Below, piece after piece: positions 52,417-61,980 of a stretch of DNA of 64,000 bases (within the stretch, counting starts at the first letter, position 1; each line of letters opens with the position of its first letter). Source of the DNA: Ktedonosporobacter rubrisoli. Its GTDB lineage: Bacteria > Chloroflexota > Ktedonobacteria > Ktedonobacterales > Ktedonobacteraceae. The stretch spans positions 10,974,001 to 11,038,000 of the forward strand of contig NZ_CP035758.1 in assembly GCF_004208415.1 (NCBI RefSeq). The letters run 5' to 3'. A program made the position numbers and the translations under genes. The notes under the pieces were generated by a model that made no database searches, had not been told where the DNA came from, and saw nothing but the letters and a program-made list of their open reading frames with translations.

Positions 52417-52521
52417 ATGGGTACCGGTCACATCTGGATTATTGGTGCGCATCTTAAAGACCTCTCCATTCGGGCCAATATTTATTCTTGTCTATGTTAT
52501 CTCCTTCGTTTTTATGCGTAA
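52417..52521 (+). CDS. possible 34-residue leader peptide
   Basis: ATG GGT ACC frame with an ideal AAGGAGG and spacing, ending at TAA 52519-52521, 118 bases before the glycosidase start. No known likeness and no regulatory codon run. It may be chance. Confidence 0.2.
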   Translation: MGTGHIWIIGAHLKDLSIRANIYSCLCYLLRFYA

Positions 52522-52639
52522 GGCATATCTGGGCAGCCACTTCCTAATAATTGCGGTATATATCTTTGCCCGGTGCCAGTATGTGAAGGGCATCGTGGTT
52601 TCCCGCTTTGGTGGCCGCTAGTCTTTGGAGGATATTACC

Positions 52640-54661
52640 TTGGAGTTCCCTACTTTCCCAATGCGTCAGGTACACTTGGACTTTCATACCTCTCCCGATA
52701 TTCCAGATGTAGGTGCGGATTGGGATGCTGACCATTTTATTGAGACCTTGACTCGGGCTCGCGTGAATTCTATTACAGTATTTGCTAAATGCCATCATGG
52801 AATGAATTATTATCCAACGCGTATTGGTACAGTTCATCCTAGCTTAAAGTTTGATCTATTGGGTGCGCAGATTGAGGCCTGCCATCGAGCGGGCATTCGT
52901 TGTCCTATCTATCTTTCGGTGTGTTGGGATGTTGCGGCGGCGGAGCGCCATCCCGAGTGGCGGCAGATCGATAAAGATGGTAGGCAGATGGGTGGTGGAC
53001 CATTTGACGCCTATTTTACTAACTGGCCATATCTTTGCGTTAATACCGCCTACGCCGATGAGCTGATAGCTCAGACCGAAGAGTTGCTAGCGAACTACGA
53101 CTGCGATGGCTTTTTCTACGATATTTTGCTGTATAACGATGAGGGTTGTTTATGCACGAATTGTCTACGTGATATGCGTGACAAAGGCTTAGATCCGCAG
53201 AATAGTGAGCATCGGCAGCGGCATAATAATGAAGTGGCGCGCACCTTTATGCGGCGCATCTCGAACGTCATTCGTGAGAAAGTGCCGCACGCTGGCATTT
53301 TCTTTAACTCGCGCTGGGGATTGCTCTTTGCTGATGAGGCCCAATATTATTCTCAGGTTGAAATTGAATCGCTGCCTACGGGTGGCTGGGGCTATGATTT
53401 CTATCCGCTCTGGTCGCGCTATGGGCGTGACTTTGGACTGCCCATGCTTGGTATGACGGGGCGTTTTCATGAGAGTTGGGCTGACTGGGGTGGTTTGAAG
53501 CATCCTGATGCCTTGCGCTTTGAATGTGCAGGTATTCTGGCGACGGGCGGGGCGATCTCGGTTGGCGATCAGCTTCATCCGCGCGCCCAGCTTAATGAGG
53601 CCGTCTATGACGTCATTGGCGAGGCCTTTGGCGAGGTGGAGGCTGTAGAGCGCTATTGTATCGATGCAAGGCCGGTTTCGCAGGTGGCTTTGCTGATACT
53701 TGAAGAGAATGCTGCGAAGGCCAAATTAAATAGCGGTCGAGGTATACTTGAGGGCGCAAGCCTGATGTTGCTCGAATTGCATCAGCAATTTGATGTGATT
53801 ACCGAACGCTGCCCCGATTTTAGCAAATACGATGTGATCGTTGTGCCCGATGAGGGCCATGCCTTACCGGGCGTGGTCGAGCGTTTGAAGGCGTTTGTGG
53901 CTGGCGGCGGCAAGCTGCTATTGTCGCATGAAGCGCTGCTCAATAGCGAGCATGGCAATTTCTGGCTGGCCGATGAAATGGGCGTGGATTACCAGAGCAC
54001 TTGTGAGAGTGTGCCCGACTATTTCAAGGTGAGCGATCCAGCCTTGCAATCGCCGGCCACACGCCCCAATTTTGCCTATTCGCTCTATGAAGGTCCCTGT
54101 GTGCGTGTCAAGCCGCGGGCCGGAACGCGCGTTCTGGCTGAGGCCTACGAAACCTACTTCAATCGTACCTGGCAACATTACAGTTCACATCGCTTTACAC
54201 CGCCAAAGCCAACAAAGGCCGATTATCCTGCAGTTACTATCTCAGATAATGTGGCATATATCTATGGGCCGATCTTTGGGGCCTATATGTTGCATGGCAA
54301 TTTAACCTATCGAGCTCTGGTTGGGCGCTGTCTTGAGCTGCTACAGCCTGAGCCTCTGGTGAGGACCACTGCTCCGGCAACGACTGAAGTAACGGTGATG
54401 CAGCAGAGTGAGAGACAGATTGTGCACCTGGTTAACTATCATGCACAACGTCGACCGCCTGCGCTTGTAGAGTCTCTGGAAGTTCCGGTGCCTCTGCATG
54501 AAGTGAAGGTAGACCTGCGCCGCGCAACGCCGACCACGCGCGTTTTCCTGGCTCACAGCGGGGAGCAGCTCCCCTTTGAGGTGCGTGCCGGCGTGGTTTC
54601 GGTGACCGTACCGCGCGTAGATGTGCATGCAATGCTCGTTTTTGATGGAGATACCAATTAA
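52640..54661 (+). CDS. GHL6/GH42-type glycosidase, possible alpha-L-fucosidase
   Basis: 673 residues if started at TTG 52640, which has GGAGG at 52627-52631; the longer TTG start at 52625 overlaps that site. The TIM-barrel domain (about 1-340: RQVHLDFHTSP, ITVFAKCHHGMNYYPT, GIRCPIYLSVCWD, YDCDGFFYDIL, GIFFNSRWG) is the hypothetical glycoside hydrolase 6 type. A beta-galactosidase-trimerisation-like domain (about 350-560, VVPDEGHALPGVVERLKAFVAGGGKLLLS, quoted by its ends) follows. The family includes GH151 alpha-L-fucosidases. Divergence from a fuconate dehydratase/GntR pair supports L-fucoside hydrolysis; no secretion signal is seen, so it would act on imported oligosaccharides. Confidence 0.75.
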   Translation: MEFPTFPMRQVHLDFHTSPDIPDVGADWDADHFIETLTRARVNSITVFAKCHHGMNYYPTRIGTVHPSLKFDLLGAQIEACHRAGIRCPIYLSVCWDVAAAERHPEWRQIDKDGRQMGGGPFDAYFTNWPYLCVNTAYADELIAQTEELLANYDCDGFFYDILLYNDEGCLCTNCLRDMRDKGLDPQNSEHRQRHNNEVARTFMRRISNVIREKVPHAGIFFNSRWGLLFADEAQYYSQVEIESLPTGGWGYDFYPLWSRYGRDFGLPMLGMTGRFHESWADWGGLKHPDALRFECAGILATGGAISVGDQLHPRAQLNEAVYDVIGEAFGEVEAVERYCIDARPVSQVALLILEENAAKAKLNSGRGILEGASLMLLELHQQFDVITERCPDFSKYDVIVVPDEGHALPGVVERLKAFVAGGGKLLLSHEALLNSEHGNFWLADEMGVDYQSTCESVPDYFKVSDPALQSPATRPNFAYSLYEGPCVRVKPRAGTRVLAEAYETYFNRTWQHYSSHRFTPPKPTKADYPAVTISDNVAYIYGPIFGAYMLHGNLTYRALVGRCLELLQPEPLVRTTAPATTEVTVMQQSERQIVHLVNYHAQRRPPALVESLEVPVPLHEVKVDLRRATPTTRVFLAHSGEQLPFEVRAGVVSVTVPRVDVHAMLVFDGDTN

Positions 54662-54715
54662 ATAAGACAGTTGTAGCTGTAGAAAGACAAGCTACAAGCG
54701 CGAAGGATTTGACAA

Positions 54716-54748
54716 CATGGCCCAGGGCTCTAAAGTCTTTGGGCCATG
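54716..54748 (+). terminator. terminator of the glycosidase gene
   Basis: CATGGCCCA (54716-54724) and TGGGCCATG (54740-54748), perfect 9-bp arms. An earlier hairpin TTGTAGCT / AGCTACAA lies at 54671-54697. Confidence 0.55.
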
Positions 54749-54834
54749 CTGCTTGTGTATAAATAAGCAGCCTGCTATACTGAGCTTAAGTGCAACTAAT
54801 GCATTCCTTTCATCTATAAAAAGGAAATAGTTAT

Positions 54835-55701
54835 ATGGCAACCAATCCTTCAAACGGTAATACTTATTTTCTTGATGCCGAAAGCCCGGCGGAGATGGCA
54901 CGTCTGGTCAATCTTGGCCGCATTACAACGCAGGCCATGGGAGGAGCCCTTGTGGGATTGGAGGAAGAGACGCAGGACTGGCAGCGTGTGCTGGATTTAG
55001 GCTGTGGGCCTGGAGGCTGGGTCCTGGATGTGGCCTATGCGCATCAATCTCTAGAGGTAGCCGGGGTTGATATTAGTCAGACTATGATCAAGTATGCTAA
55101 TGCCAGAGCAAAGTCGCAAGGCCTCTCTAATGCCTCGTTTGGCGTGATGGATATCAGCCAACCCCTGGATTTCTCGGAGCAGTCGTTTGATCTGGTCAAC
55201 GCGCGTTTTCTTGTCGGCGTGATTGGGAGAAAGACCTGGCCAGCCCTTATTGCTGAATGTACGCGTATCCTTCGTCCCGGAGGCATCTTGCGCCTGACCG
55301 AGATGATAGATGCTGGGGTGAGTACCAGTTCAGCATTTGAGCAGATCAATGCCTGGTTAAGTCAGGCTTTCTGGCGCGCTGGTTATGGCTTTTCCTCAGA
55401 TGGGCGTCATTTTTGTATGACATCAGTGCTGAAACGGCTCTTACGCGATGCCGGATATGAAGACATCCAACACGCTGCTCATGCGCTTGAGGTTTCCGTT
55501 GATGCTCCTGCCTGGATGGATTTTTACCGCAATGCTGAGGTAGGATATTATCTAGTGCAACCGTTTTTGCTGAAAGCAGGGGTTGCGACTCAGGAAGAGA
55601 TTGAGCGCATATATCAGCAAATGCTCATTGAGATGCGTGCAGATGATTACTGTGGAATGTGGCACTATATGACATTTTGGGGTAAAAAGCCTGCTGCCTG
55701 A
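54835..55701 (+). CDS. class I SAM-dependent methyltransferase
   Basis: 288 residues. The SAM-binding glycine motif is VLDLGCGPGGW (near residues 62-72), followed by VAGVDIS (acidic strand-end) and FDLVNARFLVG; post-motif LRPGGILRLTEM is typical of UbiE/Methyltransf_25-like folds. The C-terminal portion (YGFSSDGRHFCMTSVLKRLL) would hold substrate, which cannot be told. No biosynthetic cluster adjoins it. Confidence 0.88.
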   Translation: MATNPSNGNTYFLDAESPAEMARLVNLGRITTQAMGGALVGLEEETQDWQRVLDLGCGPGGWVLDVAYAHQSLEVAGVDISQTMIKYANARAKSQGLSNASFGVMDISQPLDFSEQSFDLVNARFLVGVIGRKTWPALIAECTRILRPGGILRLTEMIDAGVSTSSAFEQINAWLSQAFWRAGYGFSSDGRHFCMTSVLKRLLRDAGYEDIQHAAHALEVSVDAPAWMDFYRNAEVGYYLVQPFLLKAGVATQEEIERIYQQMLIEMRADDYCGMWHYMTFWGKKPAA

Positions 55702-55745
55702 GTATCCGTGCAAAATTTCTCAGAGATTGTATCGATCCAGTAATT

Positions 55746-55783
55746 GGAAGCTACAGCCAGTTATATGCGCGGCTGCAGCTTCC
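55746..55783. terminator. hairpin between convergent genes
   Basis: GGAAGCTACAGCC (55746-55758) and GGCTGCAGCTTCC (55771-55783), 12 of 13 bases paired, followed by GGTTTT. Separates the methyltransferase and nitrilase genes. Confidence 0.6.
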
Positions 55784-55823
55784 GGTTTTACAGCAAAGAG
55801 ATCCCAATTTTAGATGAGGCGAG

Positions 55824-56627
55824 CTATCTATAGAGCTCCGATCTGCGGTGGGCGACTGAGGGTACCTTGCCACGAACCTCAGCCACACGTTCGAGGTTGA
55901 TGTCTGCGTAGATAAGATCCTCGCCCTCTGAGCCCTCCGCCAGGACGACTCCCATCGGATCTACGAGCAGCGAGCGGCCCAGATACTTATCGCCTGTCTG
56001 GTCGCTGGTAATCATATAAGCCGTGTTCTCGATTGCGCGGGCTACAATCAGATGGCGCCAGTGTACCTCTTTCATCGAACCGTTTACCCAGCCCGATGGC
56101 ATAATAAAGAAATCGACCCCGCGTTCTGCCTGATAGCGAGCCACTTCTGGGAAGCGTAGCTCGTAACAGACAAATAAGCCCATGCGACCAAAGGGCGTCT
56201 CCAGCGGCTCAAAGAGCTTATCCCCTGTAGCGAAAGCATCAGATTCTTTAAAGCCGAAGGCATCAAAAAGATGCGTTTTGCGATAGAAGGTAACCAGCTC
56301 ACCTTGAGCGTTAAGCACGACAGTTGTGTTATAGGCCTTTGCATCTGCCTCAGCAGTTTCCAGCATGCCCGAAATTACCCACAGACCCGCCTGGCGCGCA
56401 GCAGCCGATAAACCTCTTACGAAAGGACCATCAAGCGGTTGAGAAGCCTTTCTGACCAGCTCAGCCTTCAAGTCGGCTGGCGGAAATCCCGTCATAAAAA
56501 TTTCAGGAAATACAATCAGCTTTGCTCCGCGAGCTGCTGCGATGCGGATAGCGGCCTCCGCTTTCGCCAGATTTTCCTCTGCAATCCCACTCGATTGCAT
56601 CTGGGCTGCCGCAATTAAAGTGCTCAT
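55824..56627 (-). CDS. carbon-nitrogen hydrolase (nitrilase superfamily)
   Basis: 267 residues. The catalytic Glu-Lys-Cys triad is E42 (FPEIFMTGF), K117 (YRKTHLFDAF) and C154 (VCYELRFPE). Hydrolyses an amide or carbamoyl group. By size it fits omega-amidase or other amidase branches better than classic beta-ureidopropionase. Neighbouring minus-strand genes for an omega-amino-acid aminotransferase, a semialdehyde dehydrogenase and a sodium symporter suggest a joint role in degrading an amide- or carbamoyl-bearing omega-amino acid, but there is a 270-base gap and a separate promoter is possible. Confidence 0.9.
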   Translation of the reverse strand: MSTLIAAAQMQSSGIAEENLAKAEAAIRIAAARGAKLIVFPEIFMTGFPPADLKAELVRKASQPLDGPFVRGLSAAARQAGLWVISGMLETAEADAKAYNTTVVLNAQGELVTFYRKTHLFDAFGFKESDAFATGDKLFEPLETPFGRMGLFVCYELRFPEVARYQAERGVDFFIMPSGWVNGSMKEVHWRHLIVARAIENTAYMITSDQTGDKYLGRSLLVDPMGVVLAEGSEGEDLIYADINLERVAEVRGKVPSVAHRRSELYR

Positions 56628-56897
56628 GAAGAACTACTCCTCTCCGTTTGAAGAACTGCCAGGTATATAAGGATGATCGATGTACTGGGCGAACTTAGCG
56701 GCTCCGCGCTCAGGGGCATTATAGCATGCGATAAAAACTATCGGCAAAGTTGGGCTGGCGATTAAATGTGCGCGTTGGGCATAGCGAGGAACTGCTAGCC
56801 CCATTCGCAGAGCTTATTAGGAGATGTGATGAGGGGAGAAACATTTGTAGCTTCTCCCCTCCAAGCAGATTGCGAAGTAGAGGCTAAGTGCAGGCCT

Positions 56898-58358
56898 TTA
56901 ATCCTGTCCCTGTTCCTGGAGGGCGATAGCCGGGCTGGCGGCGCGCGTAGTTGCCAGACTTACTACCACGGTCACAACGATATTGGCGACCAGGGCAATA
57001 AAGCCTGCATTGACACCCCAGAGCGGATCGTGGTTCGTCAAGAGCAGAATCATTACAAGCCCAACGCCGACAATAATGCCACTTGCCGCACCTATCTTGT
57101 TGGTTCGCTGAGGCCATAAGAGGCTCATGGCCACGGCCGGGAAGAATTGGGTGACACCATCGTAGCCGGTGAGCAAAAGATTGACAATCAAATTGGGCGC
57201 AAACAGGGCAAAGTAGAGCGTAACAGCGGTAAGCACAAGCACGAGAATGCGGGCCAGCAGATGCACAGTTTCCTCACTGGCTTCCGGTCGAATGACAGCT
57301 TGATAGATGTTGCGAGATACAAGCGTTGCTGCCTGGAGGAGGATCAAACTTGCAGGCACCATCGCAGTTAAAGCCCCAGCGCCTCCGATCAAGCCCACAA
57401 GCCAGCTCGGCTCCGCTTTGACGGAAAGGACCAGGAGGGCGCCGTTAGAAGCGCTGCCCTTGAGGCCAGGTACGATTAGTAGTGCTGTGAAGCCGACGAA
57501 AAAGATAAGCATGAGCAAGATCTGATAGATCGGCAGAAAGATTGCATTCTTCTGAATGGCGCGCTCAGACTTAGATGAATACACAGCCCCAAAGGCATGC
57601 GGCCACATAAAAAATCCCAGGCTGGTCAGGATAAGGGTTGTGATAAACCAGCCTATCCCCAGATTTTTTGAGCCTCCTGGCAAGGAGAGAAAATGGGGAT
57701 GGGCCTGATGTACGGCTGCGAACATATTGCCGAATGAGCCAAAATAGTAAAGGGGCAAACCAATGCCGATGATCAGAACGACGACGATCATCAGGATATC
57801 TTTTAGCACCGAGATCCAGGCCGTGGAACGTAAGCCTGAAGCGTAAACAAAGACAGCCGTCAGGACGCTAGCAATGATCAGGCTCCAGGATGTCGGAATT
57901 GCCTCACCTGTGCTGATCTGGATGATAGTACCCAGGCCGGCTAACTGGAGCTCTGTATAGGGAATCATGAAGGCCACGCCGACCACCGCCGTCAGCACCC
58001 CAAGCCAGGGACTTTGAAAGCGTTTTACAAAATAGTCGGACTGTGTAATCAGCCCATGCTCCTTTGCATAGCGCCAGATGGGGGGAAGCAGAAAGTAAGA
58101 GACGGCATAGGCTAATGCACCATAGCCCAGGATGTAAAAGACAGGCCCACCATTGAGATAGGCATAGCCCGAAGCACCAAGGAAGGTGAAGGTGGTGTAG
58201 ATTTCTCCCGCCATCAGGAGCCAGAGCAGTAGCGTGCCGAAGTTGCGTCCTCCTACAGACCACTGCTCTAGATTCATTTTTACTTTGCGGCCTGAGAGCA
58301 TACCTAGAATAAAGGCGAGAATAACAATAGCTGCTGTGATGATAAGGGCTACATTCAT
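56898..58358 (-). CDS. sodium:solute symporter family permease
   Basis: 486 residues, about 13 membrane helices. SSS-family character: GRKVKMNLEQWSVGGRNFGT near the start, GEIYTTFTFLGASGYAY, TQSDYFVKRF, and PYTELQLAGLG (second sodium region). It overlaps the DUF3311 gene by four bases (ATGA), a pairing typical of this branch. The branch imports organic acids, amino acids or pantothenate-like compounds with Na; the substrate here is probably the amino acid or amide fed to the neighbouring catabolic genes, by inference only. Confidence 0.88.
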   Translation of the reverse strand: MNVALIITAAIVILAFILGMLSGRKVKMNLEQWSVGGRNFGTLLLWLLMAGEIYTTFTFLGASGYAYLNGGPVFYILGYGALAYAVSYFLLPPIWRYAKEHGLITQSDYFVKRFQSPWLGVLTAVVGVAFMIPYTELQLAGLGTIIQISTGEAIPTSWSLIIASVLTAVFVYASGLRSTAWISVLKDILMIVVVLIIGIGLPLYYFGSFGNMFAAVHQAHPHFLSLPGGSKNLGIGWFITTLILTSLGFFMWPHAFGAVYSSKSERAIQKNAIFLPIYQILLMLIFFVGFTALLIVPGLKGSASNGALLVLSVKAEPSWLVGLIGGAGALTAMVPASLILLQAATLVSRNIYQAVIRPEASEETVHLLARILVLVLTAVTLYFALFAPNLIVNLLLTGYDGVTQFFPAVAMSLLWPQRTNKIGAASGIIVGVGLVMILLLTNHDPLWGVNAGFIALVANIVVTVVVSLATTRAASPAIALQEQGQD

Positions 58359-58756
58359 GCTACTGTACCCTCCTTATGAGAGCGGTGAGTGATGATATCG
58401 TAGATACCGATGCAGACGGGAGTCAGGATGACCCAGAGTAAAACCCAGAAGGCAAGCGATGGCAGGCCAAGAATAAAGCCATCGTTGTTGAAAAAAGGTG
58501 CGCCCACAAGCATGAAAATGTAGGGCAGGAAGACGATGACCCAGGTGGGGGTTTTCAATTTGCGGCCCTCCTTCTCTGAGAGAGAATGATAGAACGAATT
58601 ATGAGGGTAACGTTTCAGGAATGCAATCTCGCTGTTATGTGGTGCATCTGGGCGAGTGAGCAGAAGGCGCGATTCTGCTTCGAGCGGAGCGGCTTCAGAG
58701 CGTGCGGCAATAGAAGCTTCTGTATGTATGGCAGAGTCTGGCCTATCTGGAAGCAT
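58355..58756 (-). CDS. DUF3311 small membrane partner of the symporter
   Basis: Two membrane helices in the last 65 residues (TWVIVFLPYIFMLVGAPFF and LPSLAFWVLLWVILTPVCI), the DUF3311 layout. The long frame (133 residues) begins at an ATG whose AGGAG has no spacing. A TTG at 58558 has a perfect AAGGAGG eight bases upstream and would give the usual 67-residue size; I consider that start at least as likely. DUF3311 proteins accompany SSS symporters and probably act as small subunits. Confidence 0.75.
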   Translation of the reverse strand: MLPDRPDSAIHTEASIAARSEAAPLEAESRLLLTRPDAPHNSEIAFLKRYPHNSFYHSLSEKEGRKLKTPTWVIVFLPYIFMLVGAPFFNNDGFILGLPSLAFWVLLWVILTPVCIGIYDIITHRSHKEGTVA

Positions 58757-59094
58757 CTCCTGCGGGCAAACTAAAATTTAAAGATTTCTCCGCTGAATGC
58801 ATCAGCTTATGCATATCCCTTGTATAGTAGTATAGCAGATAATTGGGAGGATTGTATTGCCGTTCGTTTGTTTTCAGGTTAATTCCTTCCTCATGCGGCG
58901 CTTTCTGTACAATGGAGAAGTATCCTCAAACTGAAGTATAGGCGAGGAATAGAAGGCAAGGGGATGAAAGCTGATCTATCGGGTGTTGTTGGAGAAATCA
59001 TACATTGGATCTGACAGAGGAGAGGAGCTGAAACAGAAGAAATGGCCCCCTTTCTTAGGAAAGAGAGCCATTCGGTTGGGCGCAAAGTGGGCAA
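58757..59094. other. 338-bp spacer upstream of the transporter unit
   Basis: Contains the second AAATYTANAGATTT motif (58774-58787), perhaps a shared regulator site. No open frame. A short CTTTC / GAAAG stem lies after the dehydrogenase gene near 59050-59065. Confidence 0.5.
58774..58787. promoter_or_regulatory. AAATTT-AA-AGATTT motif before the DUF3311 gene
   Basis: Matches the palindrome upstream of the aminotransferase (61967-61980) at 12 of 14 positions. Confidence 0.35.
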
Positions 59095-60606
59095 TTAGCG
59101 GCCGACACCGGTTACCGGGCTACGGTCGCCTTCGGTCCAGCGGGTAATCACAACTTTACTTTCTGTATAGAAGCGGATGGCATCGCGGCTCTGCGGATGG
59201 AGGGCGCCAAAGAATGAGCGCTTTGCACCGCTAAAGGGGAAGTAGGCCATGGGCGCTGCCACACCGACGTTGATGCCAACATTGCCGGTTTCTACACGGT
59301 AGCGGAACTCGCGAGCTGCGTAACCGCTGCTGGTAAAAATCGAGGCAGCATTGCCATATTCGTTGGCGTTAATCAGCTCAATGGCTTCATTCAAGCTGCC
59401 TACAGGAGTCATGCCAACGACTGGCCCGAAGATCTCTTCTTTGTAAACATGCATCTGGGGCGTTACTGCATCGAGGATAGTTGGACCTACAAAGTAACCC
59501 TTTGGATAATCTGGTACCGAGACTGTGCGGCCATCGAGGGCGGCCTGCGCACCTTCTTCTATGCCATTGGTGATTGCTGTGAAGATCCGGTCTCGCGCGG
59601 CTGCAGAGACGACGGGACCCAGCTCTGTTTCTGGCTGTAGCCCGTTGCCAATGCGGAGCCGTGAAGCTGCCTCAACCAGGCGCTGACGCGCTGTCTCGTG
59701 GGCACCGGCTACCGGTAGGATCAGCGAGTTTGCCAGGCAGCGCTGACCGGAAGCGCCGAAGCAGGAGTTCATGATCGTCGAGAGATACGAATCAAGATTG
59801 GCATCGGGCATGATCACAATAGCGTTTTTGGCGCCGCCCGAGGCCTGAACCCGTTTACCGCTTGCCGAGGCACGCGCATAGACATAGGCCGCAGTCTGGC
59901 TGGAGCCCACAAACGAAATACCCTTGATGCGAGGATGGTCGAGAAGCGTGTTTACAGTTTCCTTTCCGCCATTCACGAGATTGATCACGCCAGGAGGAAA
60001 GCCAACTTGATCGATCAGTTCGAAGACGCGCTGTTGGACAATCGGGTCTTGTTCTGAAGGCTTGACGATAAATGTATTACCGGCTGCAACAGCATAAGGC
60101 CAAAACCAGAAGGAGATCATAAAGGGGAAATTGAAGGGTGTGATAGCTGCGAAGACGCCCAGTGGCTGGAAAATCACCTCTTCGTCGATGCCGCGCGCGG
60201 CACCATCTTCTAAGCCATAGCCCATCATGAGGGAAGGAATGCCGCAGGCGGTCTCAACGTTTTCGATGCCGCGCAGTACTTCGCCACGAGCATCATCAAG
60301 GGTTTTGCCCATTTCTGTGGTAATCAGGCGGGCTAGTTCGTCCTGATGCGCTTCAAGGAGTTGTCGCAGCTTGAAGAAATAACGTGCGCGTTCCTGCGGA
60401 GGGGTAGCGCGCCAGGAAGGGAAGGCCTTTGCTGCAGTCTCGACGGCGGCATCTACATCGGCTTTGTTGCTCAAGGGGACCTGGGCCAGAACTTCATCCG
60501 TAGCCGGATTATGAACAGGCAGCGTCTCCTTTGTTTCGGCATCTACCCATTGACCCCCCACGTAATTGCGGAGAGTCTTGAGCTGGGATTGACTTGGCGA
60601 AACCAT
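59095..60606 (-). CDS. mmsA: CoA-acylating (methyl)malonate-semialdehyde dehydrogenase
   Basis: 503 residues. Oxidises malonate or methylmalonate semialdehyde with NAD and CoA to acetyl- or propionyl-CoA. N159 (TPFNFPF) and catalytic C290 in GASGQRCLAN are in place; GASGQRC with the following Leu/Met is the MmsA/IolA signature. Located 47 bases after the aminotransferase, so co-transcribed and the expected next step after transamination of beta-alanine or 3-aminoisobutyrate. It also serves valine or inositol pathways, but no such genes adjoin. Confidence 0.93.
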   Translation of the reverse strand: MVSPSQSQLKTLRNYVGGQWVDAETKETLPVHNPATDEVLAQVPLSNKADVDAAVETAAKAFPSWRATPPQERARYFFKLRQLLEAHQDELARLITTEMGKTLDDARGEVLRGIENVETACGIPSLMMGYGLEDGAARGIDEEVIFQPLGVFAAITPFNFPFMISFWFWPYAVAAGNTFIVKPSEQDPIVQQRVFELIDQVGFPPGVINLVNGGKETVNTLLDHPRIKGISFVGSSQTAAYVYARASASGKRVQASGGAKNAIVIMPDANLDSYLSTIMNSCFGASGQRCLANSLILPVAGAHETARQRLVEAASRLRIGNGLQPETELGPVVSAAARDRIFTAITNGIEEGAQAALDGRTVSVPDYPKGYFVGPTILDAVTPQMHVYKEEIFGPVVGMTPVGSLNEAIELINANEYGNAASIFTSSGYAAREFRYRVETGNVGINVGVAAPMAYFPFSGAKRSFFGALHPQSRDAIRFYTESKVVITRWTEGDRSPVTGVGR

Positions 60607-60653
60607 GGTCGTTGCTCCTTTGTTTATCTTATGAAATTATTGCTCTTGCAACC

Positions 60654-61934
60654 TTAGCAGGCAGTGAGCGCCTGGGAAATGGTGTTGATGGCGTGAGCTA
60701 GCTGCTCCTGTGTGATAAGCAGTGGCGGCTGTAAGCGCAGCACGTTGCCATCCTGACCACCGACGCCGATGAGGACACCAGCTTCGCGGCAAAAGGCACG
60801 CACGCGGGCCGCTTCTGCTGTGGCCGGTTGTTTAGTTGTGCGATCCTTGACTAGCTCTATTCCGATCATCAGGCCTTGCCCTCGCACGTCGCCGATTAGA
60901 ACATGCTTCTCCTGAAGCTGCTTGAGCTCCCCAAGCGCCCAGTTACCCAATTCGGCGGCATGCTCAACGAGATGCTCCTCCTGCAGTACCGCGATATTGG
61001 CCAGGGCGGCAGCACAGGATACTGGATTTCCTCCAAACGTGCTTAAATGCTCGCCGGGGAGAAAGTTATCGGCAAGGGCGGCCGGAGCGATAAAGGCGCC
61101 AAGCGGGAAGCCTGCGGCAATACCTTTGGCCATAGCCATCATATCTGGCTCAACGCCAGGATGGTGCTCTATTGCAAAAAGCTTGCCTGTGCGTCCAAAG
61201 CCTGTCTGCACTTCGTCTACCAGCAGTAGGATGCCATGGCGCTTGAGTATTTCCTGTACACGAGCAAGATAGCCATCTGGAAGCGGGATGAGCCCGGCTT
61301 CTCCAAGCACTGGCTCGACAATAAAGGCGGCGACGTCATCGCTGGTCTGATACTTGATGACATCCTCAACCGCGTCAGCGCAAGCCAGGCCACAGGATTC
61401 GGGCTGCAATTTTAGCGGGCAACGATAGCAATAAGGGGCGGGCGCAAAGGCCACCCCGGGCATATAGGGACCGCCGCGTGTTTTCCTGGCTTTGTTGCCA
61501 GTTATTGAAAGGGTCGCATAAGTACGTCCATGGAAGGCCATTTGCAGGGCAATGATCTCGCGCTTGCCCGTCGCGATTTTTGCCAGGCGCAGCGCTCCCT
61601 CTATGGCTTCCGCACCTGAATTACAGAAGAAGCTCTTTTGTAGCGCCCCCGGCGTGATGCGCGCCAGAGTTTCAGCAAGATCGGCAACTGTGGGAACATA
61701 GTAAATATAGGAAGCGGCATGAATAAGCTGATCAATTTGGGCCTTGGCGGCCTCTGCGATACGTGGATGCACATGTCCGGCATTGACAACGGCAATACCG
61801 GCAAAACAGTCAAGGTAGGTTTTGCCATCGGCTGCGTGTACCTCGGCCCCTGCGGCGCGCTCTACAACTACCGGCTCGACTGACTTGACGAAGCTTGTGT
61901 TTACATACTGAGCATACTTTTCCTTCGTGTCCAT
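60654..61934 (-). CDS. class III omega-amino-acid aminotransferase
   Basis: 426 residues from the ATG at 61934, preceded by AGAGG; a TTG extension to 61955 lacks a separate site. PLP lysine K270 (MAMAKGIAAGFPLGAF) and D240 (LLVDEVQTGFGRTG) are present. Class III fold with CNSGAEAIEGALRLAK and FHGRTYATLS. Candidates are 4-aminobutyrate, beta-alanine or 3-aminoisobutyrate aminotransferase; the downstream mmsA favours beta-alanine or 3-aminoisobutyrate. Three Cys in CYRCPLKLQPESC are as often seen in the GabT-like group. Confidence 0.9.
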   Translation of the reverse strand: MDTKEKYAQYVNTSFVKSVEPVVVERAAGAEVHAADGKTYLDCFAGIAVVNAGHVHPRIAEAAKAQIDQLIHAASYIYYVPTVADLAETLARITPGALQKSFFCNSGAEAIEGALRLAKIATGKREIIALQMAFHGRTYATLSITGNKARKTRGGPYMPGVAFAPAPYCYRCPLKLQPESCGLACADAVEDVIKYQTSDDVAAFIVEPVLGEAGLIPLPDGYLARVQEILKRHGILLLVDEVQTGFGRTGKLFAIEHHPGVEPDMMAMAKGIAAGFPLGAFIAPAALADNFLPGEHLSTFGGNPVSCAAALANIAVLQEEHLVEHAAELGNWALGELKQLQEKHVLIGDVRGQGLMIGIELVKDRTTKQPATAEAARVRAFCREAGVLIGVGGQDGNVLRLQPPLLITQEQLAHAINTISQALTAC

Positions 61935-61966
61935 GTCGTACCTCTGCTTCCTCAATTGTTTCCAGT

Positions 61967-61980
61967 AAATCTACAGATTT
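61967..61980. promoter_or_regulatory. AAATCT-AC-AGATTT palindrome before the aminotransferase
   Basis: Perfect 6-2-6 palindrome 33-46 bases upstream of the ATG, with a further TAGATT half-site at 61985-61990. Possibly bound by the neighbouring MerR-XRE-cupin regulator. Confidence 0.45.

Larger units (their letters stand above)
51929..52639. other. 711-bp divergent region before the glycosidase
   Basis: AT-rich around 51990-52250. Holds the GntR operator candidate (52019-52031). A 34-codon open frame begins at ATG 52417, nine bases after a perfect AAGGAGG (52401-52407); another 70-codon frame starts at 52409. Neither resembles a known protein; the 34-codon frame could be a leader peptide or a remnant. 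Confidence 0.45.

Noticed and set aside
52409..52621. 70-codon frame before the glycosidase
   Set aside because: The AAGGAGG is only one base from this ATG; the frame has no likeness. The 34-codon frame at 52417 fits the site better but is also doubtful.
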